The notes beneath the pieces are model-generated. The model was not told the origin of the DNA and did not search any database. It worked only from the letters and a program-made list of their open reading frames with translations. DNA of 64,000 nt from QWPN01 sp044238145 (GTDB taxonomy: Bacteria; Planctomycetota; Planctomycetia; Pirellulales; UBA1268): positions 1 to 64,000 of the forward strand of contig JBIIDT010000008.1 in NCBI GenBank assembly GCA_044238145.1, written 5' to 3'. Both the position numbers and the translations under genes were made by a program. Below are positions 1 to 6,416 of the stretch, in pieces. How positions within the stretch are numbered: the first letter of the stretch is position 1; each line of letters begins with the position of its first letter.

Positions 1-448
1 GCGCCCGGCTGAACTCGCCCGACAGACAGCCGGAAAGGCAGACGAGCCCCTCACCATACTGCTCGAGCAGTTCGCGGTCGATCCGCGGCTTGAAGTAGAA
101 GCCCTCGAGGTAGGCCTTCGTCGCCAGTTGGAGAAGGTTCGCGAAGCCGGTCCGGTCGCGGGCCAGGAGCGTGAGATGGTAGCTCGAGTCCTTCTGGCTG
201 CCGGCATCCTTCTGGAAGCGGCTGCCCGGCGCGATGTAGGCCTCGTAGCCGATGATCGGGTTGATGCCCGCGGCCTTGGCGGCCTGGTAGAACTCGAGCG
301 CCCCGTGAAGGTTGCCGTGGTCGGTGATCGCCAGGGCGTTCATGCCCAGTTCCACCGTCCGCGACACCAGCCGGTCGATCGGGCTGGCGCCGTCGAGCAG
401 GCTGTAGTGGCTGTGGCAGTGGAGGTGGACGAAGGGGGGCGTGCTCAT
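1..448 (-). CDS. dnaE: DNA polymerase III subunit alpha, N-terminal part (runs off window)
   Basis: The 149 visible residues are the start of the replicative polymerase alpha subunit. They form the beginning of its PHP domain: residues near 8-15 read HLHCHSHYSLLDG, followed by AITDHGNL near residue 42, then PIIGYEAY, LLARD and GLVCLSGCLSGE. These are hallmarks of bacterial DnaE. The start is the ATG at 448; the C-terminal ~85-90% lies beyond the left edge. The metal-binding histidines of the PHP site are present in the visible part, so an active PHP domain is possible. The gene lies 42 bp downstream of the FHA gene on the same strand. The family call is very secure; whether it is a DnaE1 or DnaE2 type cannot be told from this fragment. 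Confidence 0.95.
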   Translation of the reverse strand, partial: MSTPPFVHLHCHSHYSLLDGASPIDRLVSRTVELGMNALAITDHGNLHGALEFYQAAKAAGINPIIGYEAYIAPGSRFQKDAGSQKDSSYHLTLLARDRTGFANLLQLATKAYLEGFYFKPRIDRELLEQYGEGLVCLSGCLSGEFSRA

Positions 449-490
449 CCGTGGGCCTCGCGCGGGAGGCCCGATTGTAGCGGACGCCGG

Positions 491-1159
491 CTACGGCCTG
501 TCGCCCGCCTGGCGCAGGAGCGTGGCCAGCCGGGCCTGGAGGTCGAGCACGGCCTGCCAGTCGGCGAAGTCGAGTTCCACCCGTTCCCCGCCCGGCCGGA
601 TCGCCGCCCCCTCGGTGGCCGTGCGCAGCACGCCCTGCACGTAGTCGAGCAGTTCCGTGAGTTCGGCCGACTGCGCCGGGCTGAGACGGCCCGGCAGCGG
701 CGGCGGCTCGGCCGGCAACAGCGGCGACCGCACCTGGCCGACGTCGGCGACCACGTCCGATTTCTGGGCCGCGATCCGCTCCAGCCGCTCCCGCATCTCG
801 CGGGCCTTCTCGTCCTCATCCGCCGGGTGCCGGCCCGCGAGCTCCAGGATGCGGCGGTCGATGTCGCTGTGGGATCCGACAAGGAGCAGCGAGCGGCCCA
901 GGGAGATCATGTCGCCGTCCCGGACGATCCGCACCTGGATGTCCTCGCCGTTGACCTTCGTGCCGTTGGTGCTCTCCAGGTCGGTGGCGACGATCCGGTC
1001 GTTGTCATCCTGGAGCTTGAGGTGGTAGCGGCTGATCCGCTCGTCATTGAGCTGGATCGAGTTGCCCTCCTCGCGGCCGATCGTGACCGGGGTGGGGATG
1101 CGGTCGTAGACCTTGCCACGGTCGGCGCCGTGGAGGACGCGCAGGGTGATCAGTGCCAT
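491..1159 (-). CDS. FHA-domain protein
   Basis: A 222-residue cytoplasmic protein with an N-terminal forkhead-associated (phosphothreonine-binding) domain at about residues 1-90. The FHA signature is clear: GREEGNSIQL, then RISRYHLKL and the STNGTKVNG loop. The C-terminal half is charged and probably helical, with a Pro-rich linker, and matches nothing I recognise. The start is placed at the ATG at 1159 (protein begins MALITLRVL), because an upstream in-frame start would add 24 unlikely residues. A sigma70-like promoter lies about 90 bp upstream. FHA proteins usually read out Ser/Thr kinase signalling; no kinase gene is seen here. The partner is unknown. Confidence 0.85.
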   Translation of the reverse strand: MALITLRVLHGADRGKVYDRIPTPVTIGREEGNSIQLNDERISRYHLKLQDDNDRIVATDLESTNGTKVNGEDIQVRIVRDGDMISLGRSLLLVGSHSDIDRRILELAGRHPADEDEKAREMRERLERIAAQKSDVVADVGQVRSPLLPAEPPPLPGRLSPAQSAELTELLDYVQGVLRTATEGAAIRPGGERVELDFADWQAVLDLQARLATLLRQAGDRP

Positions 1160-1247
1160 GGTCAGCCATGCGTCCGCGGGATCGGCAGAGCCTTTCGGCC
1201 CCGTGCCCCGATACCGTCCGCCGAGACGCACCTCTCGTCTGGGGCAG

Positions 1248-1277
1248 GGTATACGCTCCGTAGGGGCCGCGGGTCAA
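1248..1277 (-). promoter_or_regulatory. sigma70-like promoter for the FHA gene
   Basis: On the minus strand TTGACC (1272-1277) and TATACC (1248-1253) are 18 bp apart. This places a transcription start about 80 bp upstream of the FHA start codon. It rests on pattern only. Confidence 0.4.
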
Positions 1278-1349
1278 AGCCCCCCGCGGCCGGCGGCGGA
1301 ACGGCGGTCGATTCCGGCCACCGTGCCGGGCGGCTACGATGGCCCGCAG

Positions 1350-1422
1350 GCGCCCGTAGCTCAATGGATAGAGCATCGGTCTTCGGAACCGAGGGTTGCA
1401 GGTTCGAGTCCTGCCGGGCGTA
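1350..1422 (+). tRNA. tRNA-Arg (anticodon TCG)
   Basis: A 73-nt cloverleaf. The acceptor strands GCGCCCG (1350-1356) and CGGGCGT (1415-1421) pair, with a terminal G-U. The anticodon stem TCGGT/ACCGA encloses the loop CTTCGGA, so the anticodon is TCG and reads CGA and, by wobble, other CGN arginine codons. The T-arm is GCAGG-TTCGAGT-CCTGC. The discriminator is A1422 and no CCA is encoded. A weak TTCCGG-N17-TACGAT promoter (1312-1340) would start transcription just upstream. The last 24 nt before the 3' end are repeated 88 bp downstream. Confidence 0.95.
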
Positions 1423-1484
1423 TTGGGAATGGCGGTCCAGTGGCGGAGCGAGGCCCGGAGGGATCGCGACGCCGGGAGGTAGCC

Positions 1485-1508
1485 TGCAGGTTCGAGTCCT
1501 GCCGGGCG
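1485..1508 (+). repeat. 24-nt exact copy of the tRNA-Arg 3' end
   Basis: Positions 1485-1508 repeat exactly the T-arm and most of the 3' acceptor strand of the tRNA-Arg gene (1397-1420). The 62 bp between tRNA and copy do not form the 5' half of a cloverleaf: no matching GCGCCCG acceptor strand is present, so this is not a second functional tRNA. A further 9-nt piece of the same sequence (TTGCAGGTT) recurs at 1511. It may be a relic attachment site or a local duplication. Confidence 0.8.
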
Positions 1509-1553
1509 CATTGCAGGTTGGGACGGATCCCGCTGACTGCAGGAAGACCAGCA

Positions 1554-2936
1554 ATGCGTCGCTCTCGACGTTTGTTGCCACATCCAATCCTTGTCCGCAT
1601 GGTCGTCGCCACCTGGGCCGCGGGATCGGCGGCGGTGCCGGCCGTGGCGGCGGAAGTAGTGGCGGGCTTCGAAACCGGCGCCGACCTCCAACGCTGGTCC
1701 GCCCAGGGCGAGATCGGAATCCAGCGCACCGAGGGCCCCCCGGCCCCGGACAGGGCCGGCGACGACCCGCCGGCGGGCGGCGCCGCCCGGATCCGCACGC
1801 AGGGCAAGAGCGGAATGTTCATCAAGGCAGGCGAATTGCCCCGCGACCTGACGAAGTTTGACGCCCTGCGGGTCTGGGTGCATCGTGATCCCACGGCGGC
1901 AGCCGCTGCCCCCAGCACCGTCGAGGTGCGGTTCTACGAGTCGGATGGTGGCGCCTGGTTTTGGCGGAAGGTCGTGCTCGACCAGCCTGGCTGGACGCAG
2001 GTCGAGGTGCCCTTCAAGTGGACCCGCTGGAGCACCTCCCGCATTCCCCGGTGGGAAAAAGTCAACCGTCTGGGGATCTATTTTCGGGACGCCGCCGACG
2101 TGTTCGTCGATTCCTTCACGCTGGCCGACGATCCGCCTCCGAACGGCCCCGAGGAACAGCCGGTCCTGAATCCGCATGACGTGGCCACGCTCGCCTTCGG
2201 CGCCGCGGCAGCCGATCCGGACAAGGTGCGGATCGGCCGTGCCGCCGAGGTTGCGGTGATCACCGATGTCGGCGACTTTGACATCGACAGGCTGCTGCAG
2301 CATCTGGGCAACGTGGCCGCTGCCGTCAAGGCCGACCTGTCGTTCGCCGCGGCGCCCACGAGCCCCATCGCAGTTGTGGTTTTCGCCGCGGAGGATCAGT
2401 ACAAGGAGTTTCCGGTGAAGCTGGGGGAACGGCTCGGGGCCCAGAGCGCTCCGCCCACGTCGTCCGGCTACACGATCCAGGGAATCGCCACCTCCTCCTG
2501 GGATCCGCGGCACGGCACGCTCCGGCCGGTGTACACGCACGAGTTCGTCCACGCGCTGCTGTCCGCGACGCTCGATCTCGAAAACAACGGGGAGTGGGTT
2601 CAGGAGGGATTGGCCTCGCACTACCAATTGCGATTCCATCCGCAGGCCAATTTCCGATCAATCGTGAGCGACGGCCTGAAAGGAACCGATCCAGACGTGT
2701 TCAAGCAGGTCTGCTCCGGTGGCCGCATCCCGCTCAATCACTACTGGGTCGCCGGCACGCTCTGCAGGATGCTCCTCGAAGACCCCGACCTCGCGGCCAA
2801 GCAGCCGGCGGTCGTGGCCGCCATCCGCAAGAACGGCTCGACGGCCATGGGGCCACTCCTGCCGGTGCTCGGCCTGTCATGGCAGGAGCTCGACGAAAAG
2901 TGGCGAGCCTATTGCCGGGAGAAGTACGGCCCATGA
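1554..2936 (+). CDS. Secreted gluzincin-type metallopeptidase-like protein with N-terminal beta-sandwich
   Basis: A 460-residue protein with a signal peptide (Arg-rich start, hydrophobic stretch, then PAVAAEV). Residues ~35-200 (FETGADLQRW; FYESDGG; FVDSFTLADD) look like a carbohydrate-binding or galactose-binding-like beta-sandwich. The C-terminal part carries HEFVH near residue 328 and EGLASHY about 24 residues later, the HExxH...E arrangement of gluzincin zinc peptidases (DUF1570/peptidase MA-like). It is probably an exported peptidase; substrate unknown. The start is the ATG at 1554, chosen because it begins directly at the signal peptide. It lies just after the tRNA-Arg duplication. Two other proteins with the same HExxH...EG(I/L)A layout are in this window (6417 and 27993). 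Confidence 0.7.
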   Translation: MRRSRRLLPHPILVRMVVATWAAGSAAVPAVAAEVVAGFETGADLQRWSAQGEIGIQRTEGPPAPDRAGDDPPAGGAARIRTQGKSGMFIKAGELPRDLTKFDALRVWVHRDPTAAAAAPSTVEVRFYESDGGAWFWRKVVLDQPGWTQVEVPFKWTRWSTSRIPRWEKVNRLGIYFRDAADVFVDSFTLADDPPPNGPEEQPVLNPHDVATLAFGAAAADPDKVRIGRAAEVAVITDVGDFDIDRLLQHLGNVAAAVKADLSFAAAPTSPIAVVVFAAEDQYKEFPVKLGERLGAQSAPPTSSGYTIQGIATSSWDPRHGTLRPVYTHEFVHALLSATLDLENNGEWVQEGLASHYQLRFHPQANFRSIVSDGLKGTDPDVFKQVCSGGRIPLNHYWVAGTLCRMLLEDPDLAAKQPAVVAAIRKNGSTAMGPLLPVLGLSWQELDEKWRAYCREKYGP

Positions 2937-3048
2937 ACGCTCGCGAGAAAAAGGCCACACAGGGGCGACGCGTTCCGCGAAGTCCCGTTTCCAAGGCCGA
3001 ACGGTGTCTCCCAAAATCCCGGTGATCCCGGGCTTTCGCCTGCCGGGC

Positions 3049-3381
3049 TTACTCGTCGTCGATGGGCTGGCCGGATGCGTCGAACCGCTCCACGTGTCCG
3101 TCGCGGCCCTCCGGACCGGTGCCGATCGCGATCGTGTCGGTGCCCGTCGCGTCCTTGATCTCGATCCGGCCGCCGCCCCCGCCGACCACGCGGCCGATGT
3201 GCACGAGCACCGTCCCATCGGAGCCCGTGACCACGATCTCCCGGCACACGACCTGCCCGGCCTCGACGGCGCCGGCGACCAGCGTGTCGACCCGTTCCTC
3301 GAACGGGATGCCCGCCCGCATGGCCAGGCCGATCGCCAGGAACAGGAGCGGGTAGACCGTCCAGCGCTCGCGGCTCGTCAT
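3049..3381 (-). CDS. Small single-pass membrane protein, unknown function
   Basis: A 110-residue protein. One hydrophobic segment at about residues 10-25 (YPLLFLAIGLAM) is probably a membrane anchor or uncleaved signal. The rest is a beta-rich, Gly- and Asp-rich domain (IVVTGSDGTVLVHIG, IEIKDATGTDTIAIG) that would face outward. It lies 10 bp downstream of the thioredoxin-like gene on the same strand, so the two are probably cotranscribed. The repeated pattern of short beta strands with DG/DATG turns is common in exported planctomycete proteins, but I cannot assign a family. Confidence 0.6.
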   Translation of the reverse strand: MTSRERWTVYPLLFLAIGLAMRAGIPFEERVDTLVAGAVEAGQVVCREIVVTGSDGTVLVHIGRVVGGGGGRIEIKDATGTDTIAIGTGPEGRDGHVERFDASGQPIDDE

Positions 3382-3391
3382 CGCGACCCCC

Positions 3392-4015
3392 TCACGCCTC
3401 GCCGTGCAGTTGCCGCAGCCGCCCGGAGAGCCGGAGGATGAGCTGCACCCGCTCGAACTGGTCGAGCCAGTCGGCCGTGGTCGCGGCCAGGGCCGCGGTG
3501 GCCGGCGGCACGAGGCCCGTTGGGCAGGCGGCGCCGAGCTCGGCCGCCGCCGCGGCCCGGTAGGCCGAGAGCGTGCGGTCGCCGTAGAAGAGGACGGGCG
3601 TGAAGTCCTCGCTGAAGAAGGCCGCGACCGGCACCCGCTGCCCGCCGCAGACCTTGAGGTGGGCGGCGATGTCGGGCCGCGCGTCGCGGTCGAGGAACCG
3701 CAGGTCGATCGCCGGGGCGGCCGCGGCGAACCGGGCGAAGATCGGGCACTGGTTCACGCAGTCGCCGCACCACGCACCCGAAAGCACGAGCACCGGCATG
3801 CGACGGACGAAGCCGCCCAGCAGCCGCTGCTGGTCCGGCGTGAGCGCGATGCGGCCGTGGCTGGCGTCCCAGCGGGCCCGCTGCTCGGCCGTGGCATGCC
3901 GGTCGAGGTACTGCTCGTAGGGCAGGGCGGCGGCGAAGGCGGCGGCCCAGGCTTCCGCGGTGGGCGGGGCGCCCGCGCCGGGGATCGGGATCGCGACGGT
4001 GGCAGTGCTGGTCAT
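3392..4015 (-). CDS. Thioredoxin-fold protein (thioredoxin_9-like)
   Basis: A 207-residue cytoplasmic protein. The redox motif WCGDC is near residue 90, inside LVLSGAWCGDCVNQCP, followed by FLDRDARPDI and by RVPVAAFFSEDF, where the cis-proline region of a thioredoxin fold would lie. The N-terminal ~60 residues (YEQYLDRHAT, ALTPDQQRLL) are helical, as in bacterial thioredoxin-family proteins of about 200 residues. No signal peptide is seen. The start is the ATG at 4015, preceded by GAGGAG at a good distance; earlier in-frame codons would add ~98 low-complexity residues. It probably reduces an unknown disulphide or acts in redox repair. The small membrane protein 10 bp downstream may be its partner. 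Confidence 0.75.
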   Translation of the reverse strand: MTSTATVAIPIPGAGAPPTAEAWAAAFAAALPYEQYLDRHATAEQRARWDASHGRIALTPDQQRLLGGFVRRMPVLVLSGAWCGDCVNQCPIFARFAAAAPAIDLRFLDRDARPDIAAHLKVCGGQRVPVAAFFSEDFTPVLFYGDRTLSAYRAAAAAELGAACPTGLVPPATAALAATTADWLDQFERVQLILRLSGRLRQLHGEA

Positions 4016-4097
4016 GGCGGTGCTCCTCGGGTGGGGCCGGATCATATCGCGTCGCGCCTCCGCAGACCGCGCGGATTCTCCCGCCACCCGCCGCCGG

Positions 4098-4133
4098 CGG
4101 CTCCTGGGGGGAATGGGCAACCCCCCGGAGCCG
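4098..4133. other. Strong GC hairpin upstream of the thioredoxin-like gene
   Basis: The arms CGGCTCC-T-GGGGGG (4098-4111) and CCCCCCGGAGCCG (4121-4133) form 13 pairs with one bulged T and a 9-nt loop. It lies within the 407-bp gene-free stretch 4016-4422, between the start of the thioredoxin-like gene and the plus-strand promoter at 4158. There is no T-run, so on sequence it is not an intrinsic terminator. Confidence 0.5.
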
Positions 4134-4157
4134 CTGGATGCCGAGCGCGAAGCGGCC

Positions 4158-4186
4158 TTGACCCCGGAAAAAGCGGCACCTACTGT
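4158..4186 (+). promoter_or_regulatory. sigma70-like promoter
   Basis: TTGACC (4158-4163) and TACTGT (4181-4186) are separated by 17 bp, among the best sigma70-type matches in the window. Transcription would start near 4193 and run rightward through a region with no good reading frame into a terminator-like hairpin at 4345-4383, before the next gene at 4423. Confidence 0.5.
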
Positions 4187-4192
4187 CCCCCC

Positions 4193-4383
4193 GCCTGAAG
4201 GCCAGGGAACGGGGCCACGCGTCACGCTCCCCTCGATGTCGCCGGCAGCACGGATGCTCGCCGTCGACCTCGAGTCGGTTCGAATCCGCGACCTCCACCT
4301 ACCGCCCACCGTCCAATCGCTCCCGGAAACGGTTCAGGTTCTCCGCCCCCCTGGGACCTGGACCGTTCCGGGGGCCTTTTTTT
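4193..4383 (+). ncRNA. Candidate non-coding RNA or attenuated leader
   Basis: About 190 nt bounded by a promoter-like pair and a terminator-like hairpin with a T7 tail. I see no plausible coding sequence in it. It contains a T-loop-like GGTTCGAATCC at about 4280, a GAGTCG/CGA-C-CTC hairpin around it, and a 7-nt match between the 5' end (GGAACGG, 4206-4212) and the terminator loop (CCGTTCC, 4363-4369). It could be a free small RNA, or a leader controlling the small membrane protein and the pyruvate-decarboxylase-like gene downstream. I looked for TPP-riboswitch, SRP RNA and tmRNA signatures and did not find them. It remains unassigned. Confidence 0.4.
4345..4383 (+). terminator. Rho-independent terminator candidate
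   Basis: GCCCCC (4345-4350) pairs with GGGGGC (4370-4375), with a 19-nt loop, followed after one C by seven T residues (4377-4383). It lies 40 bp before the next start codon, so it could end a small RNA or act as an attenuator. Confidence 0.55.
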
Positions 4384-4422
4384 GCGCCCGTGTCGCGGCG
4401 GTGGCGGCATAGAATTGGGTCG

Positions 4423-4638
4423 ATGGACCCGCGGCCCCCTGCCACCGACGCCGAGCGGCTGATCCGCTGGATCATGCTGGCGATCGTCGGCTGGGGTGTG
4501 ATCCACGCGGTCGGGGCCTGGCGATTCAACCACGACGCCCGCCGGCCGCTGGTGGTGCTCGGCTGCGTGCTGGCGTTCCTGGGGTTCTGGTCGCTGATGC
4601 TGGCCGCCCGACGGCGGCGGCTCGAAGGGAGGCAATGA
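4423..4638 (+). CDS. Small two-helix membrane protein
   Basis: A 71-residue protein with two hydrophobic helices (residues ~15-31, IMLAIVGWGVIHAVGAW; and ~40-58, LVVLGCVLAFLGFW) and a short Arg-rich tail. The start is the ATG at 4423 (MDPRPP); an in-frame codon at 4390 lies too close to the terminator. Its stop overlaps the start of the decarboxylase-like gene by 4 bp (ATGA), so translation is probably coupled. Function unknown. The coupling suggests it is made with the enzyme, but that is inference only. Confidence 0.6.
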   Translation: MDPRPPATDAERLIRWIMLAIVGWGVIHAVGAWRFNHDARRPLVVLGCVLAFLGFWSLMLAARRRRLEGRQ

Positions 4639-6359
4639 TGTCCATCGTCCTCGGCGCGAGCCTCGACAACGGCCTCGCCCCGCCGCTGGCGGCCCGGCCC
4701 GCGGTGCAGCGGGCCACGAGTGTCACGAGCCTGTCGATCGGCCAGTACCTCATCCGGCGGCTTTCCGACTACGGCCTGCGGCACGTGTTCGGCCTCCCCG
4801 GCGACTACGTGCTCGCCTTCTACTCGATGCTCGAGCACAGCCCGCTCGACCTCGTGAACTGCACCCGCGAGGACTGCGCCGGCTTCGCGGCCGACGCCTA
4901 CGCCCGCGTCAACGGCATGGGCGCGCTGTGCGTCACCTACGGCGTCGGCGGCCTGTCGGTCGCGAACTCGGTGGCCGGGGCGTTCGCCGAGAAGAGCCCC
5001 GTGATCATGATCTCGGGCGCGCCTGGCATCGGCGAGCGGTCGAGCGACCCGCTCCTCCATCACCGCGTGCGGGAGTGGCGGACGCAGCTCGAGGTGTTCG
5101 AGAAGATCTGCGCGGCCAGCCGCGAGATCGTCGATCCGGCGACCGCCTTCCGCGACATCGATTTCCTCCTCGACACGGCCTGGCGGCTGAAGCGGCCGGT
5201 GTACCTGGAATTGCCGCGCGACATGGTGGCGGTGGTGCCCGACCAGATCCGCCCCTACCCGCAGCCCGAGCGGCGCAGCGACCCCGATGCGCTCGCCGAG
5301 GCGGTCAAGGAGGCGGTGGCCCGCATCGAGGCCGCCAAGCGACCGGTGATCATCGCCGGCATCGAACTGCACCGCTATGGACTGCAGGCCGACGCCACGG
5401 GGCTGGCCGAGGCGGCGGGCATCCCCATCGCCGCGACCATGCTCGCCAAGAGCGTGGTCAGCGAGGTGCACCCGCTCTACATCGGCCTCTACGAGGGGGC
5501 GATGGGGCGGCAGGAGGTGACCGAGTTCGTGGAGGACAGCGACTGCGTGATCCTCCTCGGGACGCTGCTCACCGACATCGACCTCGGGATCTTCACGGCG
5601 AAGCTCGACGCCACGCGGAGCATCTTCGCCACGAGCGAGGACCTGCGGATCAGCCACCATCACTTCCACGACGTGCTCCTCGAGGACTTCATCCGCGGGC
5701 TCGCCGCCGCCCGGCCCAAGGCGGCCGCCCGTCGCCTGCCCCCGGGGCCGGCGGCCGCGGAGGGGCCGTTTCACCTCCAGCCCGAGGCCGCGATCACGAC
5801 CACGCGGCTCGTCCGCCGACTCGACGAGTCGCTCGACGACAAGACGATCGTGATCGCGGACGTGGGCGACGCCCTGTTCGCCTCGAGCGAGTTGGTGATC
5901 CGCGGCCAGACCGAGTTCATCGCGCCGGCCTACTACACGTCGATGGGCTTCGCGGTGCCCGCGGCCCTCGGCGCCAAGACGGCCCGGCCCGACCTCAAGG
6001 TGGTCGCGCTCGTCGGCGACGGCGCCTTCCAGATGACCGGCATGGAGCTCTCCACGATCGTCCGCCGTGGCCTCGCCGTCACGGTGATCGTCCTCGACAA
6101 CAAGGGCTACGGCACCGAGCGGCTCCTGCACGAGGGGAGCTTCAACGACATCAACCCCTGGCAGTACCAACTGCTGCCGCAGGTGCTCGGCGGTGGCACC
6201 GGCTACGAGGTCCGCACCGAGGGGGAGTTCGACGCCGCCCTGACGAAGGCCCTCGCCGACACCTCGGGCATGAGCCTGATCCGCGTGCACATCGGGCTCG
6301 AGGACCGCAGCCGCACGCTCGACCGCCTCGCCGCCGGTCTCGCCAAGCGGGTGCGGTGA
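4635..6359 (+). CDS. Pyruvate/2-oxo-acid decarboxylase-like ThDP enzyme
   Basis: A 574-residue thiamine-diphosphate enzyme, close to the usual length for pyruvate or indolepyruvate decarboxylase. The first ~25 residues are an extension; then SIGQYLIRRLSDYGLRHVFG and GLPGDYVLAF start the pyrimidine-binding domain. A glutamate in the CTREDCAGFAADAYAR region (near residue 79) fits the ThDP-activating Glu. A His-His pair (LLHHRV, near residue 140) matches the HH motif of decarboxylases, which separates them from acetolactate synthase. The cofactor motif GDGAFQMTG...VLDNKGYG is near residues 462-490. It probably decarboxylates a 2-oxo acid to an aldehyde (fermentation or Ehrlich-type route); substrate not determined. 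It overlaps the small membrane gene by 4 bp and converges with the peptidase gene on the minus strand. Confidence 0.85.
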   Translation: MMSIVLGASLDNGLAPPLAARPAVQRATSVTSLSIGQYLIRRLSDYGLRHVFGLPGDYVLAFYSMLEHSPLDLVNCTREDCAGFAADAYARVNGMGALCVTYGVGGLSVANSVAGAFAEKSPVIMISGAPGIGERSSDPLLHHRVREWRTQLEVFEKICAASREIVDPATAFRDIDFLLDTAWRLKRPVYLELPRDMVAVVPDQIRPYPQPERRSDPDALAEAVKEAVARIEAAKRPVIIAGIELHRYGLQADATGLAEAAGIPIAATMLAKSVVSEVHPLYIGLYEGAMGRQEVTEFVEDSDCVILLGTLLTDIDLGIFTAKLDATRSIFATSEDLRISHHHFHDVLLEDFIRGLAAARPKAAARRLPPGPAAAEGPFHLQPEAAITTTRLVRRLDESLDDKTIVIADVGDALFASSELVIRGQTEFIAPAYYTSMGFAVPAALGAKTARPDLKVVALVGDGAFQMTGMELSTIVRRGLAVTVIVLDNKGYGTERLLHEGSFNDINPWQYQLLPQVLGGGTGYEVRTEGEFDAALTKALADTSGMSLIRVHIGLEDRSRTLDRLAAGLAKRVR

Positions 6360-6367
6360 GCCGCAGC

Positions 6368-6399
6368 GGGGCGGGGCTGCCCAGGGGCAACCCCGCCCC
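6368..6399. terminator. Hairpin between convergent genes, possible terminator
   Basis: GGGGCGGGG (6368-6376) pairs with CCCCGCCCC (6391-6399), with TGCC/GGCA as an inner stem. It lies between the stops of two convergent genes. Only a short T/A-containing tail follows, so termination is likely but not certain. Its GGGGTTGCCC core resembles the outer arm of the palindrome at 62884. Confidence 0.45.
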
Positions 6400-6416
6400 T
6401 TCACCGACCGCGGGTC

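Noticed and set aside
1433..1509. Second tRNA gene behind tRNA-Arg
   Set aside because: Only the 3' quarter matches; no 5' acceptor strand or anticodon arm, so treated as a duplicated tRNA end.
2594..3025. Plus-strand frame overlapping the end of the first gluzincin gene
   Set aside because: Arg/Pro-rich shadow in another frame with no recognisable domain or start signal.
4270..4300. T-loop-like sequence (GGTTCGAATCC) suggesting a tRNA or tmRNA 3' end
   Set aside because: No matching acceptor 5' strand (TGGAGGT) upstream, no D-arm or anticodon arm fits, and the T-stem has mismatches; kept only as part of the candidate ncRNA.
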